Notes under the pieces: model-generated | The model's input: the letters and a program-made list of their open reading frames with translations, nothing else | What the model was told of the DNA's origin: nothing | Database searches by the model: none | Assembly: GCA_965248395.1 (NCBI GenBank) | Contig: OZ252103.1 | Span: 1,736,001-1,800,000, forward strand | Reading direction: 5' to 3' | Origin: JAAXHH01 sp965248395 | GTDB taxonomy: Bacteria; JAAXHH01 | DNA: 64,000 nt | Made by a program: the position numbers and the translations under genes | Part shown: piece after piece, positions 8,471-17,945 of the stretch | Numbering within the stretch: the stretch's first letter is position 1 | How the letters are laid out: every line of letters begins with the position of its first letter

Positions 8471-9505
8471 CTAGCCTCGAATCGCCCACTGATCCATGGG
8501 TTCGGTGGAACGCACGAGGCGCATGCCGGCATCGGCGAACCGGCGGAAAGCCTCGTCCGCCTCTTCGGTGAAATCGATCACACCTGGAACGACGACCGGC
8601 GAGGTACAGTCCTCCAGCAGGCAGACCCTGCCGGTCATGTACGCGTCCCTTGCCTTGAACTCCGAACGCAGATCCTTCGCCGTCCACGCTACGCAGTGAC
8701 TCTTGGCCTGTCCGGCCACGATGACGGCGTCGAAGGTCATCAGGTGGTCGACCAGCGACGTGTTCTTCACCCCTACCGTCTGTCCTTCGGGGTCCTGCAT
8801 CACTTCGGGACGGAGCACGGAGTAGTTTTCCGTAAGGGCATGGTTCCCCTTGATCTCGAAACGTGTTTGCCCCACCCGGGCGATGCTGTGAAAGAATACC
8901 GCATCCTCGACCGCGGACACCAGGGCGTGCCCGATACCCCCGAGCATCGCGTGGTACGGCCAGATCATGAGGGGATACTTGCCATCCTGGGTGAGGCGCC
9001 GGACATAGAATAACGCGTAGGCGGAAAGATCAACCCCATCGCTGAAATAAGCCTCCACCGCGGGATTGACGCGCCAGGTTCCTTGTTCCACGTCATCCGG
9101 GGTGATGATCGTTTCGCCGCCGGCGGGATGCCCGCCTTCCCCGTCGACCCAGAACACCGGATGGAAGATCTGCAGGGTAGTGTGGGTGTCCATCGTGGGT
9201 ATGATCTCCGTGATGGACTGAAGATTGCGATAGATGAAGGTGCAGAGTCGGATGTTGTCATCCACGGCGCCCCGTCCGCTCCTGCCGCCCACGAAGAGTT
9301 CGAATCCGGGGAGACAAAATGTGTTCTGGCAGTCCACGAGGAGCAGGACGGTACGGAAATCATCTTCCACGGCCGGACGAATCCCGTACGCTTCCGCCCA
9401 ACTGCGGGCATCCTCCGCCCTTTGCCCGTAGGGCACGGGCCAGTATGTTTCGACAGACTTTGCGTTGAAGTGGAGCGGTACCGATCCAGGTGGTCTATAG
9501 TTCAT
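8471..9505 (-). CDS. Isochorismatase/nicotinamidase-like cysteine hydrolase
   Basis: The 344 residues (from ATG 9505) have the cysteine-hydrolase fold: catalytic aspartate in LLLVDCQNTFC, the metal/substrate loop around DTHTTLQIFHP, and the nucleophile in AGQAKSHCVAW. It is longer than typical nicotinamidases (about 200 residues) because of N-terminal and internal extensions. Its start lies inside the last 11 bases of nadE, so the genes are translationally coupled. That context suggests amide hydrolysis in NAD metabolism, for example nicotinamide to nicotinate, but the substrate is inferred. A longer start at 9571 is open but would sit deep in nadE. Confidence 0.8.
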   Translation of the reverse strand: MNYRPPGSVPLHFNAKSVETYWPVPYGQRAEDARSWAEAYGIRPAVEDDFRTVLLLVDCQNTFCLPGFELFVGGRSGRGAVDDNIRLCTFIYRNLQSITEIIPTMDTHTTLQIFHPVFWVDGEGGHPAGGETIITPDDVEQGTWRVNPAVEAYFSDGVDLSAYALFYVRRLTQDGKYPLMIWPYHAMLGGIGHALVSAVEDAVFFHSIARVGQTRFEIKGNHALTENYSVLRPEVMQDPEGQTVGVKNTSLVDHLMTFDAVIVAGQAKSHCVAWTAKDLRSEFKARDAYMTGRVCLLEDCTSPVVVPGVIDFTEEADEAFRRFADAGMRLVRSTEPMDQWAIRG

Positions 9506-11552
9506 CGGGGATGCGTTCCAGGTCCGCCAGCCAGACCGCCGGAGAAGCATCGGAAGGCATCCGCCAGTCACCGCGGGGGGAGATGCAGGTCATGCCGACT
9601 TTAGGCCCTTCCGGCAGGCAGTTCCGTTTGAACTGGTTCTGGAAGAACCGGACGATGAACACGCGAAGCCAGGTTTTGATCTCGTGGAGTTGGTACTTCC
9701 CCTCGAAAGCGTGCAGCGCCATCCGCGCGATCCGCGAGGGTGAAAAGCCGAAACGCATGAAGTAGTAGATGAAGAAGTCATGCAGTTCGTAGGGACCGAT
9801 CTTCTCTTCGGTTTTCTGGGCGATCTCCCGCTCGCGCGGAGGCAACAGTTCCGGTGAAATTGGCGTGTCCAGTATATCCAGCAACACCTCGCGAACCGCC
9901 TTCTCTTCCTCGAAGACCACGTCGGCCGTCCAGCGGATCAGGTAGGAAATGAGCGTTTTCGGAATGCCGGCGTTGACGCCGTAATGGCTGGCGTGGTCGC
10001 CAAACATGGTGCACCAGCCCAGCGCCAGTTCCGAGAGATCGCCCGTACCGAGCACGATGCCCCTTACCTGGGCGGCCGTGGCCAGTTCTTCCAGTTTCCG
10101 GGTCCATGCCTGGGTGTTTTCGTAGACCAGGTCCTTCTTGTCTTCCGAGTGTCCGATGTCGCCGAAGAACTGCCGTACCGCGGGTTTAATGTCGATCTCC
10201 CGGAAGGTGGCGCCGACGGCCCGTATCAGTGCGCAGGCGTTCCCGTACGTCCGCTCCGTGGTGCCCAGTCCCGGCATGGTCAGGGCCACGATACGGGATC
10301 TCGGAAGCTCGAGCATGTCCATGGTATGCACCGCCACGTTCAAGGCGTGGGTCGAATCCTGTCCTCCGGATACCGCCACGACGACCCTGCGGGCATCCTC
10401 GGGCAGTGATCTCAGCTTGGTCGCCAGTCCGGTCGCCTGGATCATGAACACCTCGCGGCACCGCTGGCTGCGTTCCGCCGGGTTCTGGGGTACGAAGGGA
10501 TGGGAGGGAATGTCCCGCAGGAAGGCGTGGTGAACCCCTTTCCCCTCCTTGCCACGCCGCCCGGACGCTCCCGAACCGTTTTGCCCGGCCTGTCCGGACC
10601 GGAATCCGGGCAACGGCACGGACCGCCAGGATGACTTGTAGTCCATGGCGTTCTGCCTGAAAGAGCCCTGGACGCCGCGCTCCAGCGTCAGCGCCTCCAC
10701 GTCGGCATCCGCCACGATGCAAGCGCCGTCCAGTTGAAAGCGTTCCGTCTTCGCCAGCATGTATCCCCGTTCGGTGATAAACCCGTGTCCATCCCACACC
10801 ACATCCATGGTCGATTCCCCGAATCCCGCCGCGGCATACATATGTACGGCCTCGTTGCGTCCCGAGGACGCGAGGATGAGATCCTCGCGGTACTGCGCCT
10901 TACCGATGACGATATTGGACGCGGACAGATTCGCGAGTATGGTCGCGCCCGCCAGCGCCGCCCTGCCGCTCGGCGGCACCGGTACCCAGTCGTCTTCGCA
11001 GATGGTGGGATAGATCACGATCCTAGGATCGTCGGTGCGCAGCAGCACGTCCGGTCCAAAAGGTACCTCCTGGCCGCACAGGGAAACAGTATCGGCCTGG
11101 GCTTCGGCGGCCCGGGCGAAGTACCGGGTCTCGTAGAACTCGCGGTATTGCGGCAGGTAGGTCTTGGGCGTAGCCGACAGGATGTTCCCGCGCGAACAGG
11201 TTAACGCGACGTTGAAGACCGCGTGATCGATCCGCAGGGGCATGCCGAAGCTGAATGTCATATCGAGCCCCCGGGTCGCCTCCAGTATTTCGCCCAACGC
11301 TTCCAACGCGCTGTCGAGCAGCACCTGGGAGTGGAAGAGATCGGCGCAGGTATAGCCCGTGAGGCTTAATTCGGGAAATAGGGCGTAGGAAGAACCACGA
11401 CCGGCGGCCGCTTCGATCTGCTCGAGGTGATGGGCGACATTCGCGGCGGGATCACCCACCCGTATCCGGGGTACGACGATGGCCAATCGCACGAAACCGT
11501 GGTTGCGCACATCGAGAAATTGTTCGGTCGAAAGTTTCATGGACATGGCCAC
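9495..11552 (-). CDS. nadE: Glutamine-dependent NAD+ synthetase
   Basis: This enzyme makes NAD+ from nicotinate adenine dinucleotide, ATP and glutamine. The 685 residues hold an N-terminal nitrilase-type glutaminase domain with Glu61 (FPELSLTGY), Lys130 (PKTYLPQY) and Cys185 (YPTICEDDW). A C-terminal synthetase domain follows, with the PP-loop VVVAVSGGQDSTHALN and GTGDLSELALGW. Between the domains is a low-complexity Gly/Ser/Gln/Arg-rich stretch (from SGQAGQNGSG) that I do not expect in the family. Length matches the two-domain enzyme. It is followed by the overlapping cysteine hydrolase. Confidence 0.96.
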   Translation of the reverse strand: MAMSMKLSTEQFLDVRNHGFVRLAIVVPRIRVGDPAANVAHHLEQIEAAAGRGSSYALFPELSLTGYTCADLFHSQVLLDSALEALGEILEATRGLDMTFSFGMPLRIDHAVFNVALTCSRGNILSATPKTYLPQYREFYETRYFARAAEAQADTVSLCGQEVPFGPDVLLRTDDPRIVIYPTICEDDWVPVPPSGRAALAGATILANLSASNIVIGKAQYREDLILASSGRNEAVHMYAAAGFGESTMDVVWDGHGFITERGYMLAKTERFQLDGACIVADADVEALTLERGVQGSFRQNAMDYKSSWRSVPLPGFRSGQAGQNGSGASGRRGKEGKGVHHAFLRDIPSHPFVPQNPAERSQRCREVFMIQATGLATKLRSLPEDARRVVVAVSGGQDSTHALNVAVHTMDMLELPRSRIVALTMPGLGTTERTYGNACALIRAVGATFREIDIKPAVRQFFGDIGHSEDKKDLVYENTQAWTRKLEELATAAQVRGIVLGTGDLSELALGWCTMFGDHASHYGVNAGIPKTLISYLIRWTADVVFEEEKAVREVLLDILDTPISPELLPPREREIAQKTEEKIGPYELHDFFIYYFMRFGFSPSRIARMALHAFEGKYQLHEIKTWLRVFIVRFFQNQFKRNCLPEGPKVGMTCISPRGDWRMPSDASPAVWLADLERIPDEL

Positions 11553-11710
11553 GGTATCCTGGAGAATCTACCGGATCATCATTTCATCTGGTGTATACAT
11601 TGCCGGTTCCATTCAAGACACCGGCAGGAAAACGATCACGAAAAAGATAAGGGATATGCGAATAGACAGGCAAGACGCAATTTACCGGCGTCCCAACGAG
11701 TTCCGGTCCG

Positions 11711-12595
11711 TCATTCCACTTCCACCAGCCGGCCCCTGGTGTCGTGGGCGACTTCCACGGTGTCGCGGCCATCTTGTTTTCTCCGCACCCGGTCTCGGTA
11801 TCGTACGGGCATTTCGCGTTTGCGCCACGAAAGGAATCCCCGTTCGTGCCGGTTCCGGTTTTGCAGAGATGGAGGAGCCGGAACGGAGATGGCCCCATGG
11901 GTAATGGTGGTCGTCTTGCGGGACAGGGCGACGATTTCGCCCTTGCTGACGATCAGGGTAACCCCCACGTTGGCTTCGACGATGGGCACGCCGTTTTCCC
12001 GTGCGCGGGCAAGCACCGCCCGGTCCTGTGCGCGGGACCGGGATCCGAAGGAGGGAATGAGCAGGTATCGGGCGCCGTCGAGCACCGGGATGCGGGCGAT
12101 ATCCGGGTTCCACCGGTCGTTGCAGATGACCATGCCGGCTCGGCCAAAGGGCGTGTGGAAAGCGCGGCTGTGCTTGCCCAGTCGGTTAAACCACCAGGAA
12201 CGGTGATGGCCCTCTGCCAGTTGCATCTTGTGGTACTTGCCGCGCAGGCGCCCCCGGTGATCGAGGAACACGGCGCAATTGTAAACTTCGCCGTCGACCC
12301 GCTCGGCGAGACCGAACACCAGGCACATGCCCAACGTTCTTGCGAGTTCCCGGAACCGCTGGATGGTCTTGCTGCGCATGGCGAGGGACACCCGCTTCAT
12401 TTCCTCCGGCGGGATTTTACCGTCTATGATCTCGTTGACGATATAGCCTTCCAACACGCCTTCCGGCGCGACGGCCAGTTCGGCTCCACCCGCCGCGGCC
12501 ACGCGGAACATTTCTTCCAGGCGGTCCGCGTTTCCCTCCAGGTCCAGTTTTACCGGTTTAAACGAGATCGCCGCCACGCGTACTTCTTGAAACAT
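11711..12595 (-). CDS. Carbon-nitrogen hydrolase (nitrilase superfamily)
   Basis: The 294-residue protein has the Glu-Lys-Cys triad of the nitrilase superfamily: Glu45 (VAPEGVLEGY), Lys123 (GKYHKMQL) and Cys158 (GMVICNDRWNPD). It should hydrolyse a small amide or carbamoyl group in the cytoplasm; the substrate is not apparent. It lies 158 bases upstream of nadE on the same strand, which suggests, but does not show, a link with NAD or amide salvage. The C-terminal 40 residues are basic and look unconserved. Confidence 0.85.
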   Translation of the reverse strand: MFQEVRVAAISFKPVKLDLEGNADRLEEMFRVAAAGGAELAVAPEGVLEGYIVNEIIDGKIPPEEMKRVSLAMRSKTIQRFRELARTLGMCLVFGLAERVDGEVYNCAVFLDHRGRLRGKYHKMQLAEGHHRSWWFNRLGKHSRAFHTPFGRAGMVICNDRWNPDIARIPVLDGARYLLIPSFGSRSRAQDRAVLARARENGVPIVEANVGVTLIVSKGEIVALSRKTTTITHGAISVPAPPSLQNRNRHERGFLSWRKREMPVRYRDRVRRKQDGRDTVEVAHDTRGRLVEVE

Positions 12596-12712
12596 GGTCT
12601 ACCTCCAGGGATCCTGGTATGGTCCAGTGCGGTAGGGATACCACGTCAACCTGTTAAACCAGGTCGAGGTATTCTACCCAATGTTTTCACTTGAAAAAAA
12701 CCGCGAGAACCG

Positions 12713-12741
12713 TTGCAGATATACGACTAAAGGAATATATT
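12713..12741 (+). promoter_or_regulatory. Candidate promoter for the small coiled-coil gene and queC
   Basis: TTGCAG at 12713-12718 and TATATT at 12736-12741 are separated by 17 bases, in an intergenic stretch between the divergent nitrilase gene and the small ORF at 12880. The spacer contains CGACTAAAGGAATATA, closely resembling CGACTAAGAGAATATA at 43-58. Confidence 0.4.
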
Positions 12742-12879
12742 GCCGCCGTTCACAAATGCGCAACGTCGGCATAACGGGCTTTTCTCGATCTTTTTTAACA
12801 GGCGGTGTTGTTCGTTAGCCTGTATAGGTCCTCGGTATCATTCGACAAAAAGCGCTTTGTGATATATGGAGATTTACGC

Positions 12880-13116
12880 ATGCCATCACCTGACACGAAC
12901 AGCCCGTCAAACGAATACGTTACAAAGGCCGACCTGTATTCCGCGATTGCCTCCCTGAAGGAACTGATGGACGCCCGGTTCGACACGATGGACGCCCGGT
13001 TTGCCGCGATGGACGACAAAATCGAATCGCGGATTTCCGCCGCCGCCAACAAGCTTCTGGCGGCGCTGGTCGTAATCGCCGGATCCATCATTGCCAGTCT
13101 ACTATACACTTCCTAG
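12880..13116 (+). CDS. Small coiled-coil protein with C-terminal membrane anchor
   Basis: The protein has 78 residues: a polar start, then a heptad-like stretch with near repeats MDARFDTMDARFAAMDDK, and one hydrophobic C-terminal helix (LLAALVVIAGSIIASLLYTS). The layout suggests a small tail-anchored oligomeric membrane protein; I know no function. GGAGAT seven bases before ATG 12880 supports this start over the upstream alternative at 12805. It is 14 bases from queC and may share its transcript. Confidence 0.6.
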   Translation: MPSPDTNSPSNEYVTKADLYSAIASLKELMDARFDTMDARFAAMDDKIESRISAAANKLLAALVVIAGSIIASLLYTS

Positions 13117-13130
13117 AGGATATAACCGCC

Positions 13131-13817
13131 ATGAAGGCTGCCGTAGTCCTCCTCAGCGGAGGGGTCGATTCGGCGACGACGCTCGCCATCGCCAGGCACG
13201 AAGGGTTCGACTGTCACGCCATCACCTTCGACTACGGCCAGCGCCACCGTTTTGAGCTTGAATCTGCTAAAAAAGTCGCAGAGTTCATGGGGGTCGGACG
13301 CCATGTCACCATACCCTTTGATCTGCGGGCCATCGGCGGGTCCGCGCTGACGGACGACGTGCCCGTGCCCAAGGACCAGGACCCGGCGACCATGGGCGGG
13401 CAGATACCGGTTACCTACGTACCCGCCCGGAACACCATATTCCTTTCCTTCGCCCTTGGCTGGGCCGAGGTGCTCGGGGCCTACGACCTGTATATCGGGG
13501 CCAACGCCATCGATTACAGCGGCTATCCCGACTGTCGTCCAGAGTACATCTCGGCCTTCGAAAACCTGGCGAACCTGGCCACGCGAGCGGGGGTGACCGG
13601 CCTAGGCAGGTTCCATATCCACGCGCCGCTCATTGAAATGTCCAAGGCGGATATCCTGCGCACAGGCCTCCGGCTCGGGTTGGACTACGCGCTTACGACC
13701 AGTTGTTACGACGCAGCGGACGACGGTGCGGCCTGCGGCGGGTGCGACGCCTGCATCCTCCGGCGAAACGGATTCGAAGAAGCCGGAATCGCCGATCCGA
13801 CACGATACGTCTCATGA
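13131..13817 (+). CDS. queC: 7-cyano-7-deazaguanine synthase
   Basis: QueC converts 7-carboxy-7-deazaguanine to preQ0, the precursor of queuosine in tRNA. Seen: the ATP-pyrophosphatase loop VVLLSGGVDSATTLAIA near the N-terminus, FDYGQRH, the YVPARNTIFLSFALGWAE core, and the C-terminal zinc site CYDAADDGAACGGCDAC. The 228-residue length is normal. AGAGGATA upstream of ATG 13131 serves as ribosome-binding site. Other queuosine genes are absent here. Its end overlaps the convergent hrpA stop by 6 bases. Confidence 0.96.
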   Translation: MKAAVVLLSGGVDSATTLAIARHEGFDCHAITFDYGQRHRFELESAKKVAEFMGVGRHVTIPFDLRAIGGSALTDDVPVPKDQDPATMGGQIPVTYVPARNTIFLSFALGWAEVLGAYDLYIGANAIDYSGYPDCRPEYISAFENLANLATRAGVTGLGRFHIHAPLIEMSKADILRTGLRLGLDYALTTSCYDAADDGAACGGCDACILRRNGFEEAGIADPTRYVS

Positions 13818-16800
13818 CAATACCGGATTGCCGGCATCCGCTTCGATCTGATCCAACAGTTCCCTTAATCGCTTCGGCGAGACGGTGCGCGTGGTACCGA
13901 GTTCCTGGGCGAACACCGAGACGCGGTACTCCTCGAGCATCCACCTGAACTCGTTCATAAGGGCGGGATTCACATCCTCCCTGGTGTTCATCGCCCTCAT
14001 GGCATCGTCGAAGGGCCTGACCAGTTCCGCCTTTTCCAGGTCTTTCGTCCGATCTTCCCGTGCCCTGCGAGACCTTGTTTCAACCGCCTTCAGGTATCGG
14101 GAAAGGTTTGGCAACTCGACAGCCGGTGTTTTCTCCAGGAAGTTATGCGGCATCAGGCGTTGAAGGTCGTCTTCCATGCCGGGGTAAGCGGGGGCCAAGT
14201 GGCGGATACCGGCGAAAACCAGTTCCAGCGTCCGCATCTGTTGTTGAAACCAGTGGGGCAGTTTCTTCAACAGCATGCGCGCCGTATCAACATCTTCTTC
14301 GAAGCGTCTGGCCGTCAACGGATACAAAGGTTCGCGGGTAAACAGGGCGGCCAGGAGGTGAAAGTAGGCCGAATCCTGTAGCGCTTGCACGCCACCCGCG
14401 TGACCGGCTAAGTCGGGTATATCCCGGAGAAACGACAGGTCCCGGCGCACCCAGGCCAGTTCCTCCGTCATCCTGCGTTCGAGCAGACGAATCAACCCGG
14501 ATCGGGTTTCCCTCTGAGCTTCGTACCGGTCCCGGAACAGACGCAGGTCAACCACGTCTTCGTCCGCCTGCAGTCCGGGATAGGCGTATTGAGGCACGGA
14601 ACCCGACAGACCGACTTCAATTCGTTCAGGCAGGTCGCCGATCGACCAGTCGCGCAGGTCGTATCGTTCCCAGCGGTCCGCCGCGCGGCGCCAATCTTCC
14701 GATTCGACGGCGACGGTGCGGTCCGCGATCTCGGCGCGCACGCGGTCCGGGTCGCGGGTCGACAGGACCGTGCTTCCGTCCTCTCCGGTCACCAGGACGC
14801 GCATTCTCAGGTGATCCGGTATTGATTCCACCGTCCAGTCCGCCGGTTCGATTTCGACGCCGTAACGCTTGCCGAGGTATTCGGCGAGGGCGTCGGCCAG
14901 GGAGGCAGCGGAGGGATCCAATTCCTTCACGATCATCCTTGCCGTATCCGGAATGGGTACCAGTTGTTTACGTTTCCGACCGGGCAGTCCCCTGAGCAGC
15001 GCTTCGATCTTCTCGCATAAAAGGCCTGGAACGAGCCAGTCCAGTGTTTCGGGAATCAGCAGATGGACCTTGCCTTTCGGTAACGAAAGCGTAACGCCAT
15101 CCTCTTCCCGGCCGGGCCGGCAGGCGTACTGCAGGGGCAGCAGATCACCTTCCAGGGAGAAGTGCTCCGGGAAGTCGTCCGGGCGGCCCTGTGCGCCATC
15201 GACACCCGTGAGATCCGCGATTTCCATATGGAGGAAACGGGGGTTTCCCTCCCCCGCGGTTTTCATCAGCCGGTTCAAGTCGTGCACGGAAGACACCTGG
15301 ACAATCCGTTCTTCATAGAATCGGAAGGCGGCTTCGTCGAGGTCGACGCGATACGCGTTGCGGTGCTGCAAGAGCCAGGTCTCGGCATCCCGTCGTATAT
15401 TCCTGTTATGGTCCATGAAGGCGACGGTGGTTCGAAGGTCGTCGTTGACGAGGGCGCCGCGGATGAAAAGGCGCGTCGCTTCTTCGGGATTGATACCTAT
15501 GAAGTCGATGGAGCGTTTGGATACCTGGAGGCCGTACAGGTGCAGTGTTTCGTCGACGAGCACCCGTTCAGAAGACCTTTCCCATCTCGGTTCCGAATAG
15601 GATGCCCGGCACAGGTGGCGGCCCAGTTCGGCGGCCCATTCGGGCTGAATCCGCGCCACCGTGCGTGCGTAGAGCCGGTTGGTTTCTACCATCTCCGCGG
15701 CGACGATCCAGGCAGGCGCCCCGGTCCCGTTCCGCTGTCCGCCATCGTCAACCTTTCCACTCTTCCCGTCCCGCTGTCCGCCTTGGCCGGCCTGTCCACG
15801 TTTCTCGCCCTGTCTCCGCCGGAAGAGGCCCGAACCGGGAAAGATCATGGCCGTCCGGTTTCGGGCCCCGGCGTAAAGATTGCCTTCCCGGTGTTCCGCG
15901 ACCTGGCTGAGCAGGCCACTCAGGATCGATCGGTGGACCGCGTCGAAGTGCGCACTGCCGGAACGGCCCGAGCGTCCGCGAAAACCGCCGGCTTCCCGGA
16001 GCGCGCGGCGGAGCTGCACGTAGATGTCGCGCCATTCCCGCATGCGGTTGTAGGACAGGTAGTGACGCTTGCAGAACCTCCGCATGGCGGCCTGTGTCTG
16101 CAGGTGTTCGAAAGTATTGTGAAAGGCCTCCCAGATATTGAACAGGGTCAGGAAATCCGAGGATCCGTTCCTGAATTTCCGGTGTTCCTGGTCCGCCTGT
16201 TCCTGCTGGTCGAGGGGCCTGACGCGGGGATCCTGTATGCTGATAGCCGAAGCGATGACGAGGACCTCCTGCAATGCGCCTTCCTGCTGGGCCTGCAGCA
16301 GCATGCGCGACACCGTGGGTGAAACCGGCAGCCTTGCCATGGCCCGGCCTCGATCGGTCAGGCGTCGTTCCCCGTCGATGGCGCCCAGTTCGGCGAGCAG
16401 TTGGAACCCGTCCCGTATTGCCTGCGGAGTAGGCCGATCGAGAAAGGGAAACGCGTGGATGTGGCCCAGTTTCAGTGCCAGCATGCGCAGGATGACTTCC
16501 GCCAGGTTGGAACGCTGCAGTTCTGGCATGGTAAACTCCGGCCGGTTCATCAGGTCGGACTCGCCATAGAGTCGAACGCAGACGCCCCCCGACACCCGTC
16601 CACAGCGTCCGGCCCGTTGACGGGCGCTGCTCTGCGCGATGGGTTCGATGGGCAGCCGCTGGGTCCGGGTCCGGGTCGCGTAGCGGCTGATCCGGGCGAG
16701 ACCGGTGTCCACGACATACTTTATGCGGGGAATGGTCAGCGACGTTTCGGCCACGTTGGTGGCCACGACGATGCGCCGGTTATCCTGCGGCTGGAAGACC

Positions 16801-17828
16801 CGTTGCTGGTCCGCGTTGGTCAGGCGGCCGAAGAGCGGAAGCACGTCGGTGTGCCGGTAGGATCTTCCATCCAGGCGCCTGCGCGTCTCGTGGATGTCCT
16901 TCTCGGTGGGGAGAAAGACCAGGATGTCGCCCCGGCCGGGTTCTTCCATGATCCGGTCGACCGCGTCGACGGTCCCGTCGACGTAAGTATATTCCTCGGC
17001 GTCGCCGCGGGATTCTTCGAGCGGCAGATAGCGGATCTCCACCGGATGAAGACGGCCCGACACCTCGACGACCGGCGCGTTGTCAAAGGCGCTTGAAAAC
17101 GCGGTGGTATCGATCGTTGCCGAGGTGACCACGATCTTAAGGTCCTTCCGGTGCTCGATCAGCAGCCGGAGGTATCCGAGCAGAAAATCGATATTCAGGC
17201 TGCGCTCGTGCGCCTCGTCGATGATGATCGTGTCGTATTCGTACAGGTCCGGATCGTTCTGAATCTCGGCAAGCAGCATGCCGTCGGTCATCATCTTGAC
17301 GCGGGTCTCGGGTACTGTCTCGTCCGTGAAGCGTATCTTGCAGCCGACTTCCCGGCCCCAGGTCGCGTCGAGTTCCTCGGCGATGCGGCGGGAGACCGAA
17401 AGCGCCGCGACGCGCCGGGGCTGTGTGCACGCGATTCGTCCGTACACGCCCCGGCCCGCCTCGAGGCATATCTTGGGCAACTGCGTTGTTTTGCCCGAAC
17501 CGGTCTCCCCCGTCACGATCACTACGGGATGACCGCGCAAGGTTTCGAGGATATCATCCTTCCTGGCCGAAATAGGCAGTTGGCCGTCGATGGTGACCGC
17601 CGTGACGGACCCAAGACGTTTCTCCACGAGCGCGGCCGATGCGGACGCCCGTTCCATCAACTTGCGCATCCGGCCGTGGTCCCTTCGCCGCGCTCCGCGG
17701 AGCTTCTTCAGCAGACGCTCGATGTCGCGTCGATCTCTCAACGTGCAACGCGGCAGGAGTTCCCTGATTTCATCCAGCAGACGATGCTCAGTTGACGAAT
17801 TCCTGGATTCGGCGGGCTTTTCGCTCAT
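13812..17828 (-). CDS. hrpA: ATP-dependent RNA helicase HrpA
   Basis: A DEAH-box (DEAH/RHA) helicase of 1338 residues, acting on RNA and ribosome-associated substrates. Motifs in order: GETGSGKTTQLPK near residue 106, TQPRRVAA, DEAH in IIIDEAHERSLN, SAT in VVTSATIDT, TNVAETSLTIP and QRAGRCGR. The large C-terminal region typical of HrpA (DUF3418) follows. Two low-complexity inserts are unusual: GGFRGRSGRSGSAHF and a roughly 30-residue Gly/Gln/Lys/Arg run between FPGSGLFRRR and PAWIVAAEMVE, which normally abut in this family. It is likely a standalone gene, 117 bases after the nucleoside transporter. Confidence 0.95.
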   Translation of the reverse strand: MSEKPAESRNSSTEHRLLDEIRELLPRCTLRDRRDIERLLKKLRGARRRDHGRMRKLMERASASAALVEKRLGSVTAVTIDGQLPISARKDDILETLRGHPVVIVTGETGSGKTTQLPKICLEAGRGVYGRIACTQPRRVAALSVSRRIAEELDATWGREVGCKIRFTDETVPETRVKMMTDGMLLAEIQNDPDLYEYDTIIIDEAHERSLNIDFLLGYLRLLIEHRKDLKIVVTSATIDTTAFSSAFDNAPVVEVSGRLHPVEIRYLPLEESRGDAEEYTYVDGTVDAVDRIMEEPGRGDILVFLPTEKDIHETRRRLDGRSYRHTDVLPLFGRLTNADQQRVFQPQDNRRIVVATNVAETSLTIPRIKYVVDTGLARISRYATRTRTQRLPIEPIAQSSARQRAGRCGRVSGGVCVRLYGESDLMNRPEFTMPELQRSNLAEVILRMLALKLGHIHAFPFLDRPTPQAIRDGFQLLAELGAIDGERRLTDRGRAMARLPVSPTVSRMLLQAQQEGALQEVLVIASAISIQDPRVRPLDQQEQADQEHRKFRNGSSDFLTLFNIWEAFHNTFEHLQTQAAMRRFCKRHYLSYNRMREWRDIYVQLRRALREAGGFRGRSGRSGSAHFDAVHRSILSGLLSQVAEHREGNLYAGARNRTAMIFPGSGLFRRRQGEKRGQAGQGGQRDGKSGKVDDGGQRNGTGAPAWIVAAEMVETNRLYARTVARIQPEWAAELGRHLCRASYSEPRWERSSERVLVDETLHLYGLQVSKRSIDFIGINPEEATRLFIRGALVNDDLRTTVAFMDHNRNIRRDAETWLLQHRNAYRVDLDEAAFRFYEERIVQVSSVHDLNRLMKTAGEGNPRFLHMEIADLTGVDGAQGRPDDFPEHFSLEGDLLPLQYACRPGREEDGVTLSLPKGKVHLLIPETLDWLVPGLLCEKIEALLRGLPGRKRKQLVPIPDTARMIVKELDPSAASLADALAEYLGKRYGVEIEPADWTVESIPDHLRMRVLVTGEDGSTVLSTRDPDRVRAEIADRTVAVESEDWRRAADRWERYDLRDWSIGDLPERIEVGLSGSVPQYAYPGLQADEDVVDLRLFRDRYEAQRETRSGLIRLLERRMTEELAWVRRDLSFLRDIPDLAGHAGGVQALQDSAYFHLLAALFTREPLYPLTARRFEEDVDTARMLLKKLPHWFQQQMRTLELVFAGIRHLAPAYPGMEDDLQRLMPHNFLEKTPAVELPNLSRYLKAVETRSRRAREDRTKDLEKAELVRPFDDAMRAMNTREDVNPALMNEFRWMLEEYRVSVFAQELGTTRTVSPKRLRELLDQIEADAGNPVLS

Positions 17829-17945
17829 GGAATTTCCACCGTAAGCGTGATCCGGGTGGGTTTGATCGATCCCGGCAGTTGCGCCAGTCTCGAGCTTTGC
17901 ATCTCGGCCGGTCTATACAGAAGTCGGTCCGGGAGGAGGTGTTGA

